Both the position numbers and the translations under genes were made by a program. From Actinomyces sp. (GTDB taxonomy: Bacteria > Actinomycetota > Actinomycetes > Actinomycetales > Actinomycetaceae), in the NCBI RefSeq assembly GCF_029851875.1, contig NZ_JARKVC010000030.1, positions 85,544 to 139,254 of the forward strand: a stretch of DNA of 53,711 nt, read 5' to 3'. Positions 45,241 through 53,711 of the stretch are shown one piece after another. How positions within the stretch are numbered: the stretch's first letter is position 1; each line of letters begins with the position of its first letter. The notes under the pieces are model-generated. The model saw only the letters and a list, made by a program, of their open reading frames with translations, searched no databases and was not told the DNA's origin.

Positions 45241-47163
45241 TCAGGGGCGGCGGCGCGGTTTGGGGAGGAGTCGCGTGATACCGCCGTTTAGACGTCGGTA
45301 GGCAGGCTTGAGAGTCTCAGCGAGACCTGGTAGGCGGTGTTCAAGCTCGCGTCGAACCATCGCGCCGAGACTCGCCTGCGGACCGCTGCGGGAAGCGAGA
45401 TAGCGCTGGGCCTCTTCAACATCCTCGGGCAGCAAGGCAGCGAGCGCCTGGTAACGATATTCAAGCAGAGCGTAATCCTGCTGAGCTCGGCCGGTCAGAA
45501 GCTGACGATAGTGGGCACCCGTACTAAGGAGGGCTGGGACTTCAAGGAATTCAAGGAGCTGACCAGCATCGCGGGCACCGTATGCGGTCCTCAGCGCAGA
45601 CAGATCACAGGAACGCAGCGCTGTCAGACCTGCTGGACGCACAAGGATAGGAGCGCGATAGGCACTGACTGGGCTGTGAGCATCCAACGGAACGCTCAGG
45701 CCCAGCGCCGAAGCGCAGTCAACAGCAGCATCCCGGAGGCCCTGCCAGCCGTGTCCCAGCGCTGAGCTGCCACGCACGGGGCTTGGGAGGCCCAGGCCAC
45801 CCAGGCTCGGATGCTGGTAGAACAACGATCGCGCCGCCAGCAGGATAGCCAGATCACGAGTGACCGGCTGCTCACCCTCCCCGTCAGGAACCTGTGCGCT
45901 GCACTCTTCCGGGGTCTCTTCTCCCCCAGCGCATGTCAGGCGCAGGAGCACACGATCCTTCTCGTCATCATCCAGAAGGTCGGCAGCGTCGCTCAGGAGC
46001 GCTGCGAGCGCGCCCAGATCCGGCTGGCTTGCCACACGCAGCTCCGCCCGCCCGCGTAGGTCTTCTCCGACCTGTGAAAGAGCAACCTCTGCCTCACTCT
46101 CAACGCGGGAATCGACGGTGAGGATCACGCGTACGCATGTGCGGGCATCGCTGAGGACCCTCAGCCTCGCGGCAATCTGCCCAGCTGACGCCCCATCTCC
46201 GACATGAAGGTGCGCGTAGAAGGGCATCTCAACCTCGGGTGAGGCTACGTCGTCTGGACGCTGCTCAGTGAGCCCAGCGTTCGCAAGCAGAGTGCGTGGT
46301 TCGCTCGAACGGACCAGGCCGGAGAGGATCATGGACTCACTCACCGGGCTGTCCGGAGTCTGACTCACCGTCCTCAGGATGTCGGCACCGTTGGCACCAC
46401 AGGCGTCCAGATAGAGCGGGTCGTGGAAGAAGATGCGACGTTTGAGTGCCGGGCAGCCTGCCTGGAGCAAAGCCATGGGTTCTTCGAGAGACGGATTGAG
46501 GCTGGCGAACTCTTCCGCCGGGTACACCGCAAAGGAGCTGTACCCGCGTGCGTTGAAATATGGCGTGAAACGCGATTCGTGATGTGCGATGGAGTCGTGA
46601 TAGCTGTTGACAGGCGGCATGGTCTCCCAGTAGCGGCGGAAAGCCGGATCCCTCAGCAGAGGCGAGCGCACAGCGAGGAAATGAGACTGTAGGTGCCGAG
46701 GCATCACTGCCTGACCTAAGAAGGGGTGAGGACGCTGTTCCGCGTGCTCCGTCAGTCCCCAGAACGAGGCCTCTACCCGTTCAGCAGCCTCCTTAAAGAC
46801 CGGTTCCCAAGGACGCACCGGCGCGAAGAAGGTGTTGTTAAGCAGTACAAGCTCATCAAGGTCTCCGATCTGGTTCCAACCGAGGTGAGCCAAGCCGTCC
46901 TGATATCCGCCGACGTCCATGCCCTCGTTACCGCGTACGAGCACATCATGGGCAACCGCATCTAGCCGTGCTTTGCCAGCCACTGACACAGCACCGTTAA
47001 CGACGACGAGGATGTGGTCAAGGAAGGGGAGCAAGCTCCTGATCACTTGGACCACGTAGTCATCAACGACACCGTCTCGGTCATAGAAGAGGTAGATACC
47101 CGCTCGCCGGCACGCTCTGAGCTCACTCGAGAGACCTTCGACCTCAGCTCCGCTCATGCTCAC
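45241..47163 (-). CDS. RgpF family rhamnan synthesis protein (second, divergent copy)
   Basis: A 640-residue protein whose N-terminal half clearly follows the RgpF pattern: GIYLFYDRDGVVDDYVVQVI, ILVVVNGAV, RGNEGMDVGGYQDGLAHLGW, LVLLNNTFFAPVRPWE and MPRHLQSHFLAVRSPLL. The C-terminal half is much more diverged than in the copy at 42441: its counterpart of the CFIHDKK-type motif is not evident, and it is Asp/Glu/Ala-rich. It may be a specialised or partly inactive paralogue. The start is GTG 47163 or ATG 47157; neither has a strong ribosome-binding site. Confidence 0.82.
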   Translation of the reverse strand: MSMSGAEVEGLSSELRACRRAGIYLFYDRDGVVDDYVVQVIRSLLPFLDHILVVVNGAVSVAGKARLDAVAHDVLVRGNEGMDVGGYQDGLAHLGWNQIGDLDELVLLNNTFFAPVRPWEPVFKEAAERVEASFWGLTEHAEQRPHPFLGQAVMPRHLQSHFLAVRSPLLRDPAFRRYWETMPPVNSYHDSIAHHESRFTPYFNARGYSSFAVYPAEEFASLNPSLEEPMALLQAGCPALKRRIFFHDPLYLDACGANGADILRTVSQTPDSPVSESMILSGLVRSSEPRTLLANAGLTEQRPDDVASPEVEMPFYAHLHVGDGASAGQIAARLRVLSDARTCVRVILTVDSRVESEAEVALSQVGEDLRGRAELRVASQPDLGALAALLSDAADLLDDDEKDRVLLRLTCAGGEETPEECSAQVPDGEGEQPVTRDLAILLAARSLFYQHPSLGGLGLPSPVRGSSALGHGWQGLRDAAVDCASALGLSVPLDAHSPVSAYRAPILVRPAGLTALRSCDLSALRTAYGARDAGQLLEFLEVPALLSTGAHYRQLLTGRAQQDYALLEYRYQALAALLPEDVEEAQRYLASRSGPQASLGAMVRRELEHRLPGLAETLKPAYRRLNGGITRLLPKPRRRP

Positions 47164-47186
47164 CTATCCACGCGATTGAGAGTAAC

Positions 47187-47214
47187 GGTGTCCAACCGTC
47201 AGGTTCCGGACACC
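47187..47214. terminator. Possible terminator hairpin after the amidase gene
   Basis: GGTGTCC and GGACACC pair perfectly, with an inner AACC/GGTT stem and a two-base bulge, in the 78-bp gap between the amidase gene end and the second RgpF gene. No T-run follows, so it may only reduce read-through. Confidence 0.35.
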
Positions 47215-47241
47215 ATCGGCAGCATAAGGCAGCTCCGTCTC

Positions 47242-49914
47242 TCAGCCGAAGTGGCTGCGCACCATCGCCATCAGGTCAGTTCCGTACCCCTTCGCCGTGG
47301 CCCACCCAGCACCACTCGGATTCTCCTGGGTGCCCAGGTACTCGATGTAGGGGGCGCTCCCCTTCTTCACGTAGGAGAAACGAGGATCGACCACGTCATG
47401 GGCCAGCCTGGCCGTCGTCACGGTCGGGTCGGCGTACGCCCGTAGGTGCTGTACCTGTGCCCTCAGCCCGATCTGGACGCTCGCGAAGCTGTTTCCCGGG
47501 TTACCTCCACCAGTCGCACCGAGTCCACCAAAGTTGAACTGAGTGGCCTTGACGTCCCCGCCGTACTGAAGCCAGCCGGTCTCCTTCATCGCCTGGACAA
47601 AGAGAAGCTCAGGACTCACGCCCTCGGCGGCCGCCTCGTCATAGGCAAGCCCGGCGAAAGCTGAGATCGTGCTGGCCCCACCACGTCCCAGCACAGAGGC
47701 CGGGTAGGTCTCTCCTGAGCGCTGGTAGGCAGCCACCATCTTGGCCACCGTCACTGATCGTGTGCTCGTCGGTGCGGCCATCACGAGGTGCAGTCCCTTG
47801 GCCTCTGCCTCAGAGATGTAGCCCTTCCAGGCTCCCGATGGAGCGAATTCGCTGTACCGACCGTCGATCAGCTGCGTACCAGTCACCATGGCACCGCTGC
47901 CACGCAGGTAGTACCACGAGCCACCGATCTTCTGCCAGCCAGTGAGCATTGCGCCAGAACGATCCAGGTAGTACCAGGTGCCGTTGATGCTCAGCCAGCC
48001 GGTCATCATCTCGCCAGAGGAGCCGAGGTAGTACCAGCGTCCGTTGACATGAGCCCAACCAACAACCATGGCGTTGCCTGGCCTGAAGTAGTACCAGGTG
48101 CCGTTGATCAACTGCCACCCGAGCGCTGCGGCACCGCTGGGATGCAGGTAGTACCAGGTCGAGCCCAGGTGCAGCCACCCCGTCATCATCGCGCCGGAGT
48201 CACTCATGTAGTACCAGCTGCCGCTAACTTCAACCCAGCCGGTCGCCATGGCACCAGACCCGGTGAGGTAGTACCACTTTCCGCTGATTGCCTGCCATCC
48301 GGTGGCCATAGCGCCATTGACCGGCGAGAGGTAGTACCAGTTCCCGTTGACCTTCTGCCAGCCAGTCAGCCGTGCGCCGTCCGCGTCATAGAGGTACCAC
48401 GTCTTGTCAACAAGCCTCCATGTGGGAGCGGCAGGAGTCGATGAGCCGCCACCAGTCGATCCACTGCTGATCTGGCTCTGAGCGACAGAGCGAATCTGCC
48501 CCATCTTGGAGTAGCCCGCGTCACCCGGACAGGTCGTGTACCCGACGTCGCGGTGCGCAAGGATCCTGGGCAGGTTCACCACCTGACCAGCCTTGTACTT
48601 CTCCGTCGTCAGGATCGTGAAGCTCGCCGACGCTGACGCGTTGGTGACGCCCGAGCGCTTGAGGAACCAGCCAGCCATCTTGCCCACCCGGTCAAGCTGG
48701 ACGTCAGTGGGGCTGGTCGAGACGTAGTTCCCCATCATGGAGATGCCCATCGTGCCCGTGTTCGCGCCACGCGCGTGCCCGCCGACGACCATCTTCCCTG
48801 CGGCCGATGAGAGCGTGCCGTACCGTCCCTCGAAGACCTGGCCGTACTTGTCAACCAGGAAGTTGTATCCGATGTCGCCCCAGTCCAGCGTCACGGCGTG
48901 GTAGTAGTAGATACCCGCGACGATCGACGCCGACTGGGCGGCGGTGTAGTTGTTGGTTCCAGCTGTGTGGTGCACAACGACGTGAGCGGCGTCGCAGTAC
49001 TTGGGGGACCACGTCATGTAGGCCTGGTTGGCTCCCCACTCGGCGCGCGTCACGACGGGTACCGGCAGGCTGTTCGCGGTTGTTGTTGCGGCAAGCGCCG
49101 CTGACAGGTCGAGATTGACACCATGACCGGCGCTGGCCGCGGCAGGCGCGGTCGAACCCGCCGCCTCATCCGCCGGCTCGACCGGCTCAGTGGCACCCAG
49201 CAACCGATCCACTGGATGTTTCTCAGCGACCGCAGTCTCCTTAGCAATCTCCGTCGGCTCGGCCTCAGTGGTCGTCACATCATCTTCGGAGAGCACCTCT
49301 TCACCGGCGGGCTTCGCTGGGACCAGCGCCAGGGTAAGGTCCGTCGGCAGCGCGCGCCCTCCGCTGACGACCGCCGCCTGAACGGCATCGGCGCCACCGG
49401 TCACGAACTCATCCGTCCCCCCGTTGCCTTCAACGTCATCCGGGCCGGCATCAGCAGCCTCATTGCGGTACCAGGAGGACCAGGTACCGTTCTCACGCAC
49501 GCGCAGGTAGATCTGCGTCCCCGTGGGAAGCTCCTCACCACCGCTCCACGTGAAGCCTGCGACGAGGAAGCCGTCAACCTCCAGAGGCTCGGTGAGGAGG
49601 TCAGCCTCCTGCTCCAGGTCAGGAACGTCTGTCGCCGCAGCCAGCAGAGATGCGCGAGCAGGAGCGATCGTGCTTCCCTCAGCAGTCCCTGCGGGAACCA
49701 CAGCGTCGGTCGCAGAGCCTGGCTCCTTCTCACTCAGACCCGCCTCTGCCAGCTCAGTGGTCTCACCGCTGGGAGTGGTGAGCTCAATGAGCTGGACCGG
49801 TGCAGGAGCCGTGCCTGCAGCAGCCGGCTGGGTCTGAGCCGCGGCGACCTGTCCAACGCCCACGAGTGCCAGAGGGATAACGGCCGCGACACGGAGATAA
49901 CGAGACGCCGACAT
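47242..49914 (-). CDS. Secreted amidase and glucosaminidase joined by choline-binding-type repeats
   Basis: An 890-residue exported hydrolase. There is a signal peptide (~1-27), then a variable Ala/Glu/Thr-rich region to ~280. A zinc amidase domain (amidase_2/PGRP type, ~284-480) has VVHHTAG (H315/H316) and AHRDVGYTTCPG (H454, C462). About ten GW/WYYL repeats (~497-697) match the cell-wall-binding (choline-binding) type. A C-terminal glucosaminidase-like domain (~715-890) has FVQAMKETGW with probable catalytic E778. It would cut both the peptide-sugar and the glycan bonds of peptidoglycan while held on a decorated polymer. AAAGGA precedes ATG 49914; the longer in-frame start at 50016 would hide the signal peptide. 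It is divergent from rmlB. Confidence 0.92.
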   Translation of the reverse strand: MSASRYLRVAAVIPLALVGVGQVAAAQTQPAAAGTAPAPVQLIELTTPSGETTELAEAGLSEKEPGSATDAVVPAGTAEGSTIAPARASLLAAATDVPDLEQEADLLTEPLEVDGFLVAGFTWSGGEELPTGTQIYLRVRENGTWSSWYRNEAADAGPDDVEGNGGTDEFVTGGADAVQAAVVSGGRALPTDLTLALVPAKPAGEEVLSEDDVTTTEAEPTEIAKETAVAEKHPVDRLLGATEPVEPADEAAGSTAPAAASAGHGVNLDLSAALAATTTANSLPVPVVTRAEWGANQAYMTWSPKYCDAAHVVVHHTAGTNNYTAAQSASIVAGIYYYHAVTLDWGDIGYNFLVDKYGQVFEGRYGTLSSAAGKMVVGGHARGANTGTMGISMMGNYVSTSPTDVQLDRVGKMAGWFLKRSGVTNASASASFTILTTEKYKAGQVVNLPRILAHRDVGYTTCPGDAGYSKMGQIRSVAQSQISSGSTGGGSSTPAAPTWRLVDKTWYLYDADGARLTGWQKVNGNWYYLSPVNGAMATGWQAISGKWYYLTGSGAMATGWVEVSGSWYYMSDSGAMMTGWLHLGSTWYYLHPSGAAALGWQLINGTWYYFRPGNAMVVGWAHVNGRWYYLGSSGEMMTGWLSINGTWYYLDRSGAMLTGWQKIGGSWYYLRGSGAMVTGTQLIDGRYSEFAPSGAWKGYISEAEAKGLHLVMAAPTSTRSVTVAKMVAAYQRSGETYPASVLGRGGASTISAFAGLAYDEAAAEGVSPELLFVQAMKETGWLQYGGDVKATQFNFGGLGATGGGNPGNSFASVQIGLRAQVQHLRAYADPTVTTARLAHDVVDPRFSYVKKGSAPYIEYLGTQENPSGAGWATAKGYGTDLMAMVRSHFG

Positions 49915-50031
49915 AGGGGTCCTTTCGGCACGACGAGGAGCTCCCACATCGCCGGGACGCGTGGGCCATCTGTGACTGGTGTGACTAATGGGAACAATAC
50001 CGAGATTCCGCCTCAAGAAACGGCCGATTGA

Positions 50032-51195
<1,164 letters not shown>

Positions 51196-51259
51196 CAGCA
51201 GCAGTTCCAGGCCTGACAGGAGATGCATTAAATCACTGCATGGCGACAGTCAAGCCCGA

Positions 51260-51265
51260 TATAGT
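51260..51265 (+). promoter_or_regulatory. -10 element (TATAGT), leaderless NlpC/P60 gene
   Basis: TATAGT is a strong -10 match. It is followed by exactly six bases and ATG 51272, with no Shine-Dalgarno sequence, so the mRNA should start at the ATG. Confidence 0.6.
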
Positions 51266-51271
51266 GATTTT

Positions 51272-52753
51272 ATGTCCCTATTCTCTACGCCTCGACGCCT
51301 ACGCACAGCCTGCGTCCCACTTGCTGCCCTCAGCCTCGCTTTCGGCGTTGCTATCCCGGCACACGCCGATGACATGGCGCCCACACCAACGCCCACACCC
51401 ACTGTCTCCCCTCAGCAGCAGGAGACGACCGACACTGGATCGGACAGCACTTCTCAACCTTCTGCCCCGCCTCAGGCCCCCGAGGCTGTCGGTAGCGCCC
51501 AGTCGCCCGTCGAGCTGACCGGGCAAGGCCGCTGGATAGCATCAGGCAGCCGCTGGTGGTGGCGAAACAATGACGGCTCGTACCCGCACGGTGTGTGGGG
51601 CACGGTTAACGGCACCCTCTACGCCTTTGACGGCTCTGGATGGATGCGGACGGGCTGGTTCAAGGACGGTGACGTCTGGTACTACCTCACTGCCTCAGGC
51701 GCCATGGCCAAGGGATGGGCCAAGGTCGCCGGCACCTGGTACTACCTCAACCCCACCACCGGCAAGATGGCCACCGGCTGGCTCGACACAGGCGGCACCA
51801 CCTACTACCTCACCTCCTCCGGAGCCATGCACACCGGGTGGCTCCAGGACAACGGCTCCTGGTACTACCTCACCGGCTCAGGCGCCATGGCCAAGGGATG
51901 GGCCAAGGTCGCCGGCACCTGGTACTACCTCGACCCCACCACCGGCAAGATGGCCACCGGCACCATCACCGTGGACGGCAAGACCTACAACCTGAGCCCG
52001 AGCGGGGCGTGGATTGGGTACACCGCGCCTGCTGGCTATCTGCAGCCGACCGATCGCATTACACCCCTTGGCTGGGCCACGAACGAGTTGACGCCAGGGA
52101 TGAATGGTGTCAAGGTCCGTATCGTCCAGCAGCGTCTAGGCATCAGTAATGGAAGCGCCTTGGCAACCGCCAACGGGACCTTCCAGAATGCTGTCCGAAA
52201 CTTTCAGAGGCGAGCAGGGCTTCCTCAGACTGGCGTCGTCGACCAGCAGACCTGGAACGCCATGGGAACTGGCTTCTCCTGGTGGGTGGACCAGTACCAG
52301 GCCACGCCGATCGGGCTGAGCGCGACCAAGAGCGAGCGCATCGAGGCGATGATTGGCTATGCCTGGAACCAACTCGGCTCCTCATACACCTGGGGTGGAG
52401 CGGGCACCTACGGTCTTGGCTTTGACTGCTCCGGACTGGTGCTCCAGTCGCTGTACCACGCTGGCATGGACCCTCAGCCCATCAACGTCATCAAGCACGC
52501 GTGGCCGGCCTACCGCACGTCCCGCGAGCTCTACGCCTACCAGGGGTTCATGCACGTCCCCTTCAGTCAGCGGCAGCGCGGGGACATCGTCTTCTATCGC
52601 AGCGGAGGGACCGTCGTCCACGTCTCGATCTACCTTGGCAACGACCAGGTGATCCACACCGACTACATGGGGCGGCCTGCACGCGTTGACAACGTCACTG
52701 CAGGGTACTCCTGGGGGGCCATTGCCCCGGAGGTGGTTCGGCCCTTCCCGTGA
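51272..52753 (+). CDS. Secreted NlpC/P60 endopeptidase with choline-binding-type repeats
   Basis: A 493-residue exported peptidoglycan peptidase. The signal peptide ends near AHA/DD (residue 32), then comes a Thr/Pro/Ser-rich linker. GW/WYYL cell-wall-binding repeats follow (~88-250), then a peptidoglycan-binding-1-like region (~275-331, GVKVRIVQQRLG and VRNFQRRAGLPQTGVVDQQTW). The NlpC/P60 domain (~352-490) has catalytic C386 (GFDCSGLV), H450 (VVHVSIYLG) and H462. It should cleave stem peptides while bound to a choline-bearing polymer. ATG 51272 was chosen over an in-frame extension into rmlB because it starts the signal peptide and sits on a leaderless promoter. Two repeat units are almost identical at DNA level. 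Confidence 0.93.
   Translation: MSLFSTPRRLRTACVPLAALSLAFGVAIPAHADDMAPTPTPTPTVSPQQQETTDTGSDSTSQPSAPPQAPEAVGSAQSPVELTGQGRWIASGSRWWWRNNDGSYPHGVWGTVNGTLYAFDGSGWMRTGWFKDGDVWYYLTASGAMAKGWAKVAGTWYYLNPTTGKMATGWLDTGGTTYYLTSSGAMHTGWLQDNGSWYYLTGSGAMAKGWAKVAGTWYYLDPTTGKMATGTITVDGKTYNLSPSGAWIGYTAPAGYLQPTDRITPLGWATNELTPGMNGVKVRIVQQRLGISNGSALATANGTFQNAVRNFQRRAGLPQTGVVDQQTWNAMGTGFSWWVDQYQATPIGLSATKSERIEAMIGYAWNQLGSSYTWGGAGTYGLGFDCSGLVLQSLYHAGMDPQPINVIKHAWPAYRTSRELYAYQGFMHVPFSQRQRGDIVFYRSGGTVVHVSIYLGNDQVIHTDYMGRPARVDNVTAGYSWGAIAPEVVRPFP
51694..51778 (+). repeat. 85-bp direct repeat, copy 1
   Basis: This copy encodes a cell-wall-binding repeat unit and matches 51877-51961 with a single base difference, 183 bp (61 codons) apart. 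The reading frame is kept, so copy number can change without disrupting the protein. Confidence 0.85.
51877..51961 (+). repeat. 85-bp direct repeat, copy 2
   Basis: This is the second copy of the repeat at 51694-51778. The one difference changes Asn to Asp after WYYL. It indicates a recent internal duplication or gene conversion. Confidence 0.85.
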
Positions 52754-52770
52754 TCCACGCGCACCCCACG

Positions 52771-52820
52771 ATGTTATGAGGGGGCTGTCCGGAACTCTCC
52801 GGGCAGCCCCCTCATAACGT
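52771..52820. terminator. Strong bidirectional terminator
   Basis: GTTATGAGGGGGCTG and CAGCCCCCTCATAAC are exact complements, with an inner CCGG/CCGG pairing, followed by GTTTCTTGTTCT. It lies between the convergent NlpC/P60 and lipoprotein genes. Confidence 0.85.
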
Positions 52821-52838
52821 TTCTTGTTCTCACGTCGG

Positions 52839-53408
52839 CTAGAAGACGACGGGCCAGGACGGCATGCAGGCCGTCAAGGTGGTGTGTGCGGCGACCTGAG
52901 CGTCAGTGGCCTCCTGATACGCCGGATTCACTTCCGGCTCTCGCCCCTCCTTGACAGCCATCTCCGCTTCTCGTTCATCAGCGAACTCCGGGATCTCCCC
53001 CTGAGACAGGCGCGTAGTAATCATGACATAGTCATCGAGAGCCTGGATGGCGGCCTGTGCGGTCTCATCACCTCCAGCCGCGTCCTCCAGCCGCGACCGG
53101 TATTGGCCGTCAACCAGTGTCACGAAGGCCAGCCAGTGCGACTGCGAGTCCTGTCCAGCGGCAACATCTGCTGAAAATGCCTGGCCCTCCGAGGTCGTCG
53201 AGAGGGCTTCAGCGAGAATCGAATCCATCGCAGCACATCCATTCGTCGGTGCGATGGTCTGGGGAGGCCCAGATGGAACAGGAGCCGCCGAGGAGGCTGC
53301 ACTTGGCCGCTGAGCCCCTACCGGATCAGAGCCGGGACTTGTGCAGGCTGCAGAGCCAAGGACGAGAAGTGCGACGCTAAGGGCTGCGGGAAGAACATGA
53401 TGCCTCAT
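52839..53408 (-). CDS. Hypothetical lipoprotein
   Basis: A 189-residue protein with a lipoprotein signal: basic MRHH, a hydrophobic stretch and the lipobox LGSAAC with lipidated C22. A Ser/Ala/Pro linker follows, then a mostly helical acidic domain (CAAMDSILAEALSTTSEGQ, DDYVMITTRLSQG, ADEREAEMAVKEG). I do not recognise a family. It would be anchored on the outer membrane face. The start has TAGCCT six bases upstream and no ribosome-binding site. It lies between two genes for repeat-bearing wall proteins. Confidence 0.8.
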   Translation of the reverse strand: MRHHVLPAALSVALLVLGSAACTSPGSDPVGAQRPSAASSAAPVPSGPPQTIAPTNGCAAMDSILAEALSTTSEGQAFSADVAAGQDSQSHWLAFVTLVDGQYRSRLEDAAGGDETAQAAIQALDDYVMITTRLSQGEIPEFADEREAEMAVKEGREPEVNPAYQEATDAQVAAHTTLTACMPSWPVVF

Positions 53409-53414
53409 AGCTCG

Positions 53415-53420
53415 AGGCTA
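53415..53420 (-). promoter_or_regulatory. -10 element (TAGCCT), leaderless lipoprotein gene
   Basis: TAGCCT on the minus strand is followed by six bases and the ATG at 53408. It is the same hexamer and spacing as at the DUF3499 gene. Confidence 0.55.
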
Positions 53421-53466
53421 GCGTCCTGAAGCCGGTCGGTGCCTAGACTTCACGTCCAAAACAACA

Positions 53467-53711
53467 TCAGGCATACCCGAGCCATGCTCCACTGCTAGCA
53501 AAACGAGACTCACGGCCATCAATGACGACGGTGTCTTTGTCGACCATCACACCATCCGTACCCAGGTAGTACCAGGTGCCAGCGACACTCTGCCACCCGG
53601 TTGCCATCGCACCATTGGGATGGAGGAAGTACCAGGCACCGTCCACCTTCACCCAACCGGTCGCCATCGCACCACTGGGTTGCAGGTAGTAACGAGCCCC
53701 ACCGATATCCT
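53467..53711 (-). CDS. Choline-binding-type repeat protein, C-terminal end (cut by window edge)
   Basis: The last ~80 residues of a protein that enters from the right edge. It reads as GW/WYYL-type repeats (YYLQPSGAMATGW, WYFLHPNGAMATGW, WYYLGTDGVM) and ends with DGRESRFASSGAWLGYA, a closing unit similar to those in the amidase and NlpC/P60 proteins. Any catalytic domain must lie upstream, outside the window. This is the third protein of this kind within 6.5 kb. Confidence 0.85.
   Translation of the reverse strand, partial: DIGGARYYLQPSGAMATGWVKVDGAWYFLHPNGAMATGWQSVAGTWYYLGTDGVMVDKDTVVIDGRESRFASSGAWLGYA

Noticed and set aside
47870..48400. Possible CRISPR-like or tandem repeat DNA
   Set aside because: The periodic pattern of about 60 bases comes from codons of GW/WYYL protein repeats. 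Units are diverged and in frame, with no spacers.

Overview
The window is high-GC actinobacterial DNA. The gene order mtrA-mtrB, a DUF3499 gene divergent from a metallopeptidase-family gene, whiB2, manA and rml genes resembles the conserved block around mtrA/whiB2/manA in mycobacteria and other Actinobacteria. The abundance of GW/YYL choline-binding-type repeats, phosphocholine (lic) genes and rhamnan genes points to the Actinomycetaceae, most likely an Actinomyces-like mucosal organism. No tRNA, rRNA, IS element or CRISPR array was seen.

Layout. (1) 1-10 kb: the MtrAB two-component system (mtrB runs off the left edge) and a MoxR/DUF58/DUF4129/DUF4350/SpoIIM/RDD envelope cluster. (2) 10-20 kb: conserved actinobacterial genes (DUF3499, metallopeptidase-like, DUF5719, a very large membrane glycosyltransferase, WhiB2, TIGR03089, ManA, RmlA). 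(3) 20.5-27.5 kb: a phosphocholine island with a Wzx/TacF-like flippase, a GT2, two LicD transferases, a three-domain HTH-cytidylyltransferase-choline kinase fusion and a LicB-type choline permease. (4) 27.5-36 kb: GT4 and GT2 glycosyltransferases, a GT2/DUF2304/DUF2142 module that looks like a lipid-linked side-chain glycosylation system, and a fused RmlC-RmlD. (5) 36-47 kb: Wzm/Wzt exporter with a Wzt carbohydrate-binding domain, a coiled-coil methyltransferase, a double-domain GT2, an acyltransferase and two RgpF-type rhamnan proteins flanking an NAD-dependent epimerase. (6) 47-53.7 kb: three proteins with choline-binding-type repeats (an amidase-glucosaminidase, an NlpC/P60 protein and one cut by the right edge), plus rmlB and a lipoprotein.

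How it fits together. RmlA, RmlB and RmlCD supply dTDP-rhamnose. The glycosyltransferases and RgpF proteins would build a rhamnose-rich cell-wall polysaccharide exported by Wzm/Wzt, possibly capped by the methyltransferase and decorated outside by the GT2/DUF2304/DUF2142 module and the acyltransferase. The Lic genes would import and activate choline and place phosphocholine on a glycan. The repeat-bearing hydrolases nearby are the obvious readers of that mark. The window therefore appears to hold writer, exporter and reader genes of a phosphocholine surface system outside the streptococci. A regulatory domain is fused to the activating enzyme, and an 18-bp palindrome lies in front of its gene.

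Many genes here lack a Shine-Dalgarno sequence and instead have TAnnnT placed 6-7 nt before the start codon, the signature of leaderless transcription. Genes in the 20.5-47 kb stretch use TTA leucine codons and look richer in A/T than the flanks, which fits an exchangeable polysaccharide locus between conserved anchors.
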